From NCBI GenBank assembly GCA_030536685.1, contig JAUNPP010000017.1:1-34467 (forward strand): 34,467 nucleotides of DNA, in the 5' to 3' direction. The stretch comes from Lachnospiraceae bacterium. GTDB taxonomy: Bacteria > Bacillota > Clostridia > Lachnospirales > Lachnospiraceae. Positions within the stretch are counted from its first letter, which is position 1, and every line of letters starts with the position of its first letter. Positions 28,644 through 34,467 of the stretch are shown here, in pieces. The notes beneath the pieces were generated by a model. That model was not told the origin of the DNA and searched no databases. It saw nothing but the letters and a program-made list of their open reading frames with translations. A program made the position numbers and the translations under genes.

Positions 28644-28695
28644 AGGAAAGAATCGACGACTCTTTCCTTTGTATTTGCCATTTTGCATAATTATA
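28644..28695 (-). promoter_or_regulatory. hydCBA promoter (extended -10) and leader hairpin
   Basis: On the minus strand TGATATAAT (TATAAT at 28690-28695) is an extended -10; no good -35 is visible. In the transcribed leader AGGAAAGA/TCTTTCCT (28644-28651 with 28661-28668) forms a perfect 8-bp outer stem. The remainder of the 483-base gap up to hydS is very AT-rich, with no gene seen. Confidence 0.6.
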
Positions 28696-28974
28696 TCACC
28701 TTTTCCCCATTATTACCAGAGCTTTTTGTCATCTTTTTTTGTATTTACCTTTTATTTTTTGTATAAATAGTATAGTTTTAATCCACTTTATATATATTTA
28801 TACATTTTTTACACAATCCTGATATTATTTTGACACATATTTGTTATATTTTTAGCAACTTCACCTGTTTTTTAGATGTTTTTATAACTTTTTACAATAT
28901 TTCCCTCCTGTTTATGGTCAAATTTTCGTTGGAATTGTTATTTTTTTATCATATTCCGTCAATCATACATTCTG

Positions 28975-29003
28975 TTGACGTAGTGCAATACCGGTTTTAT
29001 AAT
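28975..29003 (+). promoter_or_regulatory. sigma-A promoter for hydS
   Basis: TTGACG (28975-28980), 17 bases, TATAAT (28998-29003), about 77 bases before the hydS start. It diverges from hydCBA. Confidence 0.85.
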
Positions 29004-29079
29004 AAATTCATAACTATTCAGCCACGCACAGATCGAACCAGATTCCTGTGCAGGTCTGCTTGCAAAAAGGAGATTTCAA

Positions 29080-30807
29080 ATGAAAGTAATTGAAATTAAA
29101 GGCCCAACCTGTCTGGGCTGCACCCGCTGCCTTCGTAAATGTGAAGTAAAAGCCATCCAGCTGGTTAATAATATTGCAGAAATCAATGATGAATTGTGCA
29201 TTCTCTGCGGCACCTGCATTGATGCCTGTCCTCAGGATGCCAAGTTTTATCTGAGTGATGCCTCCAAGGTTCGGAACTGGCTGGAAAGCGGCCGCAAAAT
29301 GGTACTTTCTCTTGCGCCATCCTATATAGGAGCATTTCCCGGTATCCGCGGCAAACAGCTCATTACCGCGTTTCACAAAGCCGGTTTTCTTGCTGTCCAT
29401 GAGACCGCAGAGGCCGCTGCCGTAGTAACCTCCGAATATGTCAAACTGGCCCAAAGCGGTTCTATGAACAATATCATTACATCCTGCTGCCCCGCCGTAA
29501 ATTCTCTGATTGAAATTTATTATCCCGATCTGCTGCCCTGCCTTGCGCCCGTAGCTTCCCCCATGATCGCACACGGAAGATACCTGAAAAAGCTTTACGG
29601 CCCCGACACGCTGGTTGTTTTCGCAGGCCCCTGTATCGCAAAAAAAGGCGAAGCCTATACTCCGGAAAACGGCGGCGTTGTGGATGCGGTTCTGAACTTC
29701 GAGGAGCTGCTTCGTTTCATGGAACGTTTACATATCAATCCTGCCGAATGTGAAGAATCCGAACCGGATAATCCCAATCCCGGTGTCAACAAGCTCTATC
29801 CTACCGCAGGAGGTATCATCACTGCGCTTCGAAGTGACAGTGAATTTCCGGATAACCAGTATATGAGCTTCCATATCAGCACCATCAGCAACTGCAAAAA
29901 CGTACTGCAGGAGCTTCGGGAAGGATTTTATAATAACTGCGTGATTGAAATGAGTGCCTGCCCCGGCGGCTGTGTCAACGGGCCTGTCCGCCCCGCCGGA
30001 AGCTCCGGTTACAAAAACAACTTAAGAATCAAAAAACGAACCAACCGTGATCCGATTCCCAAAAAACAGGTTGAAAATTTCCTGGAACAGACACCTGTCA
30101 TCAGCTGTTACCTGGATAAATCGCCTGATTTTCCGGTTCCTTCAGAAGAAGAGATTGACGCCATGTTAAAAACCATGGGAAAGAAGGATAAAAGCGACGA
30201 GATGGACTGCGGAGCCTGCGGCTATCTGACCTGCCGTGAAAATGCTATCGCTGCCTGTCAGGGCCGATCCTCCTACGACCGCTGTATCCACTATCTGCAC
30301 CAGAAAGCAACCTCTCTTTCGAATCTGGTTATGGAGGCTACGCCAAATCTGGTTATGATCATCGGAGGCGACCTGACAATCCAGGAATTTTCCGCTTCCT
30401 GCGAAAAGAAATTCCACCTGACCAGAGCCGAAGCTCTCGGCAGAGATCTTGTGGAAATTCTGGATGATACCGATTACGCATGGGCGCTCGAAAACAAACA
30501 GAATCTTCGAAATAAAGTAGTTACACTGGATGAATATGATACCATTGTAGAACAGAATATCACTTATCTGAAAGAGGAGCATGCCCTGTTGGTAATCCTG
30601 ATCGATATTACAAAGCAGAAACGCAAAGAAGATGAAGAATATATGCGAAAGCTGGAAACAGCAGAACTGGCACAGAAAATTATTGACAAACAGATGATGA
30701 CCGCACAGATGATCGCCGGCCTTCTTGGTGAAACCACAGCAGAAACCAAAGTCACACTGAACAAGCTGTGCCGCTCTCTCTTAGGCGAAGAAGGTGATGA
30801 AAGTTAA
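29080..30807 (+). CDS. hydS: sensory [FeFe] hydrogenase (HydS-like, group C) with PAS domain
   Basis: 575 residues. Two [4Fe-4S] ferredoxin motifs (C11-C21, C40-C50) are followed by an H-cluster domain with altered motifs: L1 TSCCPAV (134-140), L2 AGPCIAKKGE (182-191, Gly for Met) and L3 E290 to P305 with GPVRP in place of the GGGxP end. Next come a further Fe-S4-type cluster motif (C377, C380, C385, C402), a PAS domain (about 415-510), and a C-terminal helix likely to be coiled coil. This architecture is that of group C hydrogenases, proposed H2 sensors. AAAGGAG precedes the ATG. It shares one base with the phosphatase gene (TAATG), so the two are translated together, and diverges from hydCBA. 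Confidence 0.92.
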   Translation: MKVIEIKGPTCLGCTRCLRKCEVKAIQLVNNIAEINDELCILCGTCIDACPQDAKFYLSDASKVRNWLESGRKMVLSLAPSYIGAFPGIRGKQLITAFHKAGFLAVHETAEAAAVVTSEYVKLAQSGSMNNIITSCCPAVNSLIEIYYPDLLPCLAPVASPMIAHGRYLKKLYGPDTLVVFAGPCIAKKGEAYTPENGGVVDAVLNFEELLRFMERLHINPAECEESEPDNPNPGVNKLYPTAGGIITALRSDSEFPDNQYMSFHISTISNCKNVLQELREGFYNNCVIEMSACPGGCVNGPVRPAGSSGYKNNLRIKKRTNRDPIPKKQVENFLEQTPVISCYLDKSPDFPVPSEEEIDAMLKTMGKKDKSDEMDCGACGYLTCRENAIAACQGRSSYDRCIHYLHQKATSLSNLVMEATPNLVMIIGGDLTIQEFSASCEKKFHLTRAEALGRDLVEILDDTDYAWALENKQNLRNKVVTLDEYDTIVEQNITYLKEEHALLVILIDITKQKRKEDEEYMRKLETAELAQKIIDKQMMTAQMIAGLLGETTAETKVTLNKLCRSLLGEEGDES

Positions 30808-31991
30808 TGTATATTGATATGGACTACCGCAGCCTGAATCATGCAGGCGAAGAATTATGCGGCGACCGTGTAGAAATGGTAAAAACCGAACATTCACAGA
30901 TTCTGATTCTTGCTGACGGCATGGGAAGCGGCGTAAAAGCCAATATTCTTTCCAGCTTAACCTCAAGTATTCTGGCCACCATGTTCCGTGAAGGAGCAAC
31001 GATAGATGAATGTCTGACCACCATCCTGTCTACACTCCCCATCTGTCAGGAACGCCATGTAGCCTACTGCACGTTCACCGTTTTGCAGGTAAATGACGAC
31101 GATTCCGCATATCTGGTTGAATATGACAACCCTGATACGATTCTGATCCGAAACGGAGAAATTGTAGAACTTGAGCGAAAAAAAAGGACAATTGAAGGCA
31201 AAGAAATCCAGGAAGCACGCTTCACGGTGCAGGATGGAGACTGTTACATCATCATGAGCGACGGCTGCCTGTACGCCAGCAGCGGACTGAAGCTGAACAT
31301 GAACTGGGACAGAGACAAACTGGCTCGAATCGCTAAAAACTCTGCCCGCATGTCCCCCTACTCCAAACGGATTGCATTCGAAATCGTTCAGGAATGTGAC
31401 GATCAGTACTGGGGACAGCCCGGAGATGATACCACAGCCGCCGTAATGCGCATCTCCACTCCGCATACATTGAAGCTGTTCACCGGTCCGCCGGTACACC
31501 CGGAGGATGACGAGGCAGTTGTACGCTATCTCATGGAGAATGATGAAAACGACAATGATTGCACCCGCATCGTCTGCGGCGGAACCAGCGCCAAAATCGT
31601 ATCCCGGGTTATTGGAAAACCCATTGAAACCGTCAGTCAGGAAGCAGACCCGGATATTCCTCCCTATGACTCAATTGACGGAATCGATCTTGTCACAGAA
31701 GGCGTTCTGACCCTGAACAGAGTAATCCGCATGCTTCAGCCCTGTGTGGAAAACAGGCTTCTGGACGAAAGCTTTTTTGAAGAGCTTGACCACGACAACG
31801 GTGCAGCGCTGCTTGCCACCGCGCTGTTTGAAGACTGTTCCCACCTGGAACTGCTGATCGGACAGGCGATCAACGAAGCTTACGAAAGCCCTGAAATCTC
31901 AACCGATCTGGCAACAAGAAGCCATCTGACCAAAAAACTGGTTCAGACAGCAAAAGCTCTCGGAAAAACGGTCAGTATAAAATACTACTAA
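30807..31991 (+). CDS. SpoIIE/PP2C-type serine phosphatase with unassigned C-terminal domain
   Basis: 394 residues. The N-terminal ~215 residues have the SpoIIE-type metal-binding acidic residues: D20 (CGDR), D37 in ADGMGSG (36-42), D152 in MSDG, and D207/D208 in GDDTTA. Residues about 218-394 belong to no family I recognise; they contain [11 protein letters not shown] and a helical C-terminus. No membrane segment. The TAATG overlap with hydS makes a sensor-output pair likely: HydS redox state would control dephosphorylation of an unknown protein. The 3' end overlaps the convergent GIY-YIG gene by four bases. Confidence 0.88.
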   Translation: MYIDMDYRSLNHAGEELCGDRVEMVKTEHSQILILADGMGSGVKANILSSLTSSILATMFREGATIDECLTTILSTLPICQERHVAYCTFTVLQVNDDDSAYLVEYDNPDTILIRNGEIVELERKKRTIEGKEIQEARFTVQDGDCYIIMSDGCLYASSGLKLNMNWDRDKLARIAKNSARMSPYSKRIAFEIVQECDDQYWGQPGDDTTAAVMRISTPHTLKLFTGPPVHPEDDEAVVRYLMENDENDNDCTRIVCGGTSAKIVSRVIGKPIETVSQEADPDIPPYDSIDGIDLVTEGVLTLNRVIRMLQPCVENRLLDESFFEELDHDNGAALLATALFEDCSHLELLIGQAINEAYESPEISTDLATRSHLTKKLVQTAKALGKTVSIKYY

Positions 31992-32239
31992 GTACCGGAT
32001 TTCTGTATCAGCTCCAATTTCTGACTGCGCGTCAGTTTCTTAATCGCCGCCTCCCGGCTCATAGCCTGCCCTTTATCAGGATATTCTTCCCAGTAAAGAA
32101 GCTTAACCGGAAGGCGGCTTCTTGTGTACTTTGCCCCCTTTCCCTGATTGTGCACCGCAACACGCTTCTCCAGCTGGTTCGTCCAGCCGGTATACAGAGT
32201 GCCATCCGCACAGGAAAGTATATATACGTAATTAGACAT
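31988..32239 (-). CDS. GIY-YIG domain protein (YhbQ/UPF0213-like)
   Basis: 83 residues, the full size of stand-alone members. It shows the variant motif pair (YVYILSC and YTG), Arg (LEKRV) and the downstream Glu in SREAAIKKL. Members may cleave DNA, though most are uncharacterised. AGAAGAG lies upstream of the ATG. Convergent with, and overlapping by four bases, the phosphatase gene. Confidence 0.9.
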   Translation of the reverse strand: MSNYVYILSCADGTLYTGWTNQLEKRVAVHNQGKGAKYTRSRLPVKLLYWEEYPDKGQAMSREAAIKKLTRSQKLELIQKSGT

Positions 32240-32411
32240 TATATGTTCTCTTCTTTCATTCCATGCAAGTTTTTTTCAAATCTGCATATACTAAAACCAG
32301 GAAGCGGTTTATCCGGCTTCAGCCACAGGATAAACGTTACGGTCTGCCGGCGGACCGTGCTTCATATACAGAGCTGCTGCCGCGCCACCCAGGCAATGAC
32401 AGCAGCTCACT

Positions 32412-32479
32412 TATAATACCAATCAGGCCAAATCCTCAGCCCGCCTATAATACCAAACAAACCAAATCCTCAGCCCGCT
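32412..32479. repeat. two tandem 34-bp direct repeats
   Basis: 32412-32445 and 32446-32479 begin TATAATACCA and end CCAAATCCTCAGCCCGC with a few differences in the middle. No spacers, so not a CRISPR array. Confidence 0.85.
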
Positions 32480-32646
32480 TCCAACCAAAAATTCTATCAC
32501 ATGATATGCAAACGCTCATTCTCGAACTTATGTTCTTTACTATAAGATACCACACTTCCCACTTTATTGCAAGCCCCTCAAATATAAACTATTTATAAAA
32601 CCTCACGCTGTTCACACCATTATATCTAACACCATCCCCAGACCAT

Positions 32647-32674
32647 AGTCAAAATGAGTCAAAATGAGTCAAAA
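32647..32674. repeat. 10-bp tandem repeat, 2.8 copies
   Basis: AGTCAAAATG at 32647 and 32657, then AGTCAAAA. It lies in the same gene-free gap 32240-32883. Confidence 0.9.
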
Positions 32675-32742
32675 CCACAAACCCACGCGCCATCTCCCAT
32701 AACTGTTCAGCATTTCATGACAGTAAAAAGCTGCGAAAACCA

Positions 32743-32832
32743 GCAAGCTGTTCCGGATACAAGTCTGCAAGGGGCGTATTGGTGCAAAGCACCCCTTAGC
32801 CCCGGACAGACTTCGTATCCGGAACAGCTTGC
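32743..32832. repeat. 90-bp imperfect palindrome with nested hairpin
   Basis: The left arm 32743-32767 (starting GCAAGCTGTTCCGGATAC) and right arm 32807-32832 are reverse complements except for one substitution/bulge. The 39-base centre holds GGTGC-AAA-GCACC flanked by AAGGGG/CCCCTT. No proper T tract follows on either strand, so it is not a simple terminator. It may be a MITE-like or REP-like element or a structured RNA. The remainder of the gap 32240-32883 shows only the short repeats listed and no gene. Confidence 0.85.
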
Positions 32833-32883
32833 GTCCCCTGAACACCCCTTCTGTCCTGAAATCCCGAACAGCCTCCCTATTCT

Positions 32884-34434
32884 TTATTTCACGATCAGCA
32901 GTCTCTGCCCCGGCTTCAGTTCATCCGCAGCCAGAGAGTTGACCTCCCGTATCGAAGCAAGCGGTACATAGAATCTGCGCGCCACACTCCAGAGAGTATC
33001 TCCCGGTTTTACCATATAACCAATAATCCCGGGCATATCCTCCATTTTTTCCGCAGCTACCGGTTTCATATCGATATCTGTAATAAAACGAATCTGTCCG
33101 GGTCTGCAGGCTGTGATGCGAAAACCTGCCATCAGCCGGAGCTGAGCCTCATCTGCCCCGGAAAGCACTGCATTTACCTGCTCAACAGAGCTTGTGATCC
33201 TCAGCTGTACGCCTTCCGCCATACTTCCCTCCGGCATTTGCACCGTATAGGAAAACGGATATTCCTCATGTCTCGCATCATAAGGATTTTCCGGATCAGC
33301 CTGCTGATAAAGCAGATCAGCCAGAATGATTCCTTCTAATATAAGACCGCCATCCCCCGGATGATAATCCTCCACCTTTACAGAAGCTCCTGCATAAACG
33401 ATCTGAACCAGAGGTTTCTGTGCATGCAGAGACATGGTCATATCCATTTTCATGCGACTGTCGTTGCTGCTGTCAAGCAAAAGCATGGAAATCTCCGGGC
33501 GCGTGATTTCAAATTCCATTCCCGGCACATAAACATCTTCCAGAAGCTCCATCCGCTGCTCCTCATAAAGCTGAAGATCACACTGCAAAACGGCCTCTAC
33601 CGTAATCTGGCGCATCTCCCCATCCTCATCTTCAACTGCCGCGATCTCTGTATGTGCCAGCTGAATGCAGGAAGCAGAAAGCATCATATCCGTAGCATGC
33701 GGTGATTCAACATCACCTGACACCGTAAACTGCCGTTCCAGCCATTGAAGCGGCATATGTTCTTCTGCGGAACGGTAAAGCATAAATAAGAATAAATCGC
33801 CGCTCACCGTCACTCTCCCATTTTCCGCCCTGCTTTTCGCATTTCGCAGCGAAACATCCTGGAAAATAATCCGGTCTACATCCGGTTTCCCTCCGGGAAG
33901 CGCGAACGCCTCTTTCACCCGCAGAGTATCTTTTCCGCATATTTTCAAACCTGTAAATTGTTCCGTCCGATTCAGCGTCTCTGCTCCTGTCAGATTTTCC
34001 ACCCCTACAGCCGCCAGAACCTCTGAAACGCCTGATGGATATATAGAAAATGTAACCACTGCCTTTACGTTCATTTTCCGGGAATTGATCATCTGCGCCC
34101 GCAGATCTTCCATATCCCACAGAACAGTAACCTGCTCTCCTTCTCTTCCGCCATCATAATTAATCAGCTCTTCAAATCCAAAATCGCCCCGAATGCAGGA
34201 AATCATTCCATTATCCTCGCTGGAATACAGCACGGAAAACTCCAGATGGCCCGCAAGCCGGATTTTCGCTCCCAAAACCCGCATTTCCTCCAGCCGTACA
34301 TGTCCGGTCTGCATAATAACGCTTCGGATATCCGCATTGTTGTCCGATACATTAATATCATCATCAAATGTAAGCTGCGTCAGCAGCCGTTTTCCGTTTG
34401 TCCCATATGTAAGTGATTTTTTGATCAATTCCAT
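32884..34434 (-). CDS. sipL: SipL-like SPOCS (DUF3794) / LysM spore-coat protein
   Basis: 516 residues, close to C. difficile SipL. The C-terminal LysM domain (YMVKPGDTLWSVARRF... to LKPGQRLLIVK) is preceded by beta-rich SPOCS/DUF3794 repeats (for example LTFDDDINVSDNNADIRSVIM, partial). SipL binds SpoIVA to attach the coat to the forespore. AGGAGAG lies about 9 bases before the ATG. It supports a spore-forming host. No signal peptide, consistent with mother-cell expression. A sporulation sigma-factor promoter upstream lies beyond the window. Confidence 0.88.
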   Translation of the reverse strand: MELIKKSLTYGTNGKRLLTQLTFDDDINVSDNNADIRSVIMQTGHVRLEEMRVLGAKIRLAGHLEFSVLYSSEDNGMISCIRGDFGFEELINYDGGREGEQVTVLWDMEDLRAQMINSRKMNVKAVVTFSIYPSGVSEVLAAVGVENLTGAETLNRTEQFTGLKICGKDTLRVKEAFALPGGKPDVDRIIFQDVSLRNAKSRAENGRVTVSGDLFLFMLYRSAEEHMPLQWLERQFTVSGDVESPHATDMMLSASCIQLAHTEIAAVEDEDGEMRQITVEAVLQCDLQLYEEQRMELLEDVYVPGMEFEITRPEISMLLLDSSNDSRMKMDMTMSLHAQKPLVQIVYAGASVKVEDYHPGDGGLILEGIILADLLYQQADPENPYDARHEEYPFSYTVQMPEGSMAEGVQLRITSSVEQVNAVLSGADEAQLRLMAGFRITACRPGQIRFITDIDMKPVAAEKMEDMPGIIGYMVKPGDTLWSVARRFYVPLASIREVNSLAADELKPGQRLLIVK

Positions 34435-34467
34435 TTGCGCATCTCTCCTGTCTGAATCTCTCCTGCC

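Noticed and set aside
29014..29574. 186-codon minus-strand frame opposite hydS
   Set aside because: Shadow of hydS, which has clear Fe-S motifs and a promoter and ribosome site.
32654..32971. 105-codon plus-strand frame across the palindrome
   Set aside because: It crosses the repeats and palindrome and runs antisense into the SipL-like gene; no ribosome site or domain.

Overview
The window reads as chromosome of an anaerobic, spore-forming member of the Clostridia, most likely Lachnospiraceae (Blautia/Ruminococcus-like). The grounds are a trimeric [FeFe] hydrogenase operon beside a sensory hydrogenase, a GlgC/GlgD pair, a reverse rubrerythrin under a PerR-type regulator, a T-box valS leader, and sporulation genes (spoVG, a SipL-like coat protein). 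No phage, transposase, CRISPR array, tRNA or rRNA gene was seen.

Layout. 1-9102 (minus strand) is housekeeping: pth-mfd with overlapping ends, then pfkA under its own promoter, then dnaX-ybaB-recR, then a helical-repeat protein whose Glu/Arg-rich tail is cut by a stop near the window edge. Between ybaB and recR lies an 18-bp tandem repeat that can be read as a tiny Cys/His/Asp-rich peptide. 9415-11040 (plus) is a YkpA/YbiT-type ABC-F ATPase, separated by a 23-bp-stem terminator from a minus-strand lipoprotein with a putative zincin motif. 13592-19300 (minus) carries glgC-glgD-spoVG and then valS, which has its own consensus promoter and T-box leader. 19985-24214 (plus) holds asnS, perR, a reverse rubrerythrin and a CofE-like ligase. 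24446-28596 (minus) is hydC-hydB-hydA. Divergent from it, 29080-31991 (plus) encodes HydS (sensory [FeFe] hydrogenase with PAS domain) and a SpoIIE/PP2C-type phosphatase sharing one base with it. The window ends with a GIY-YIG protein, a repeat-rich 640-bp gap with a 90-bp imperfect palindrome, and a SipL-like SPOCS/LysM protein.

How parts fit. hydCBA should encode an NAD(H)-linked, probably electron-bifurcating hydrogenase. The divergent HydS-phosphatase pair looks like an H2- or redox-responsive signalling module that could tune it; its downstream target is not visible here. perR and the rubrerythrin gene carry related operators (AGTAAT-N-[A/G]TTACT) at their start sites, consistent with a shared peroxide/oxygen regulon. 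The most unusual items are the Cys-rich repeat peptide between ybaB and recR, the lipoprotein zincin, the HydS-phosphatase module with its unassigned C-terminal domain, and the palindromic element at 32743-32832.
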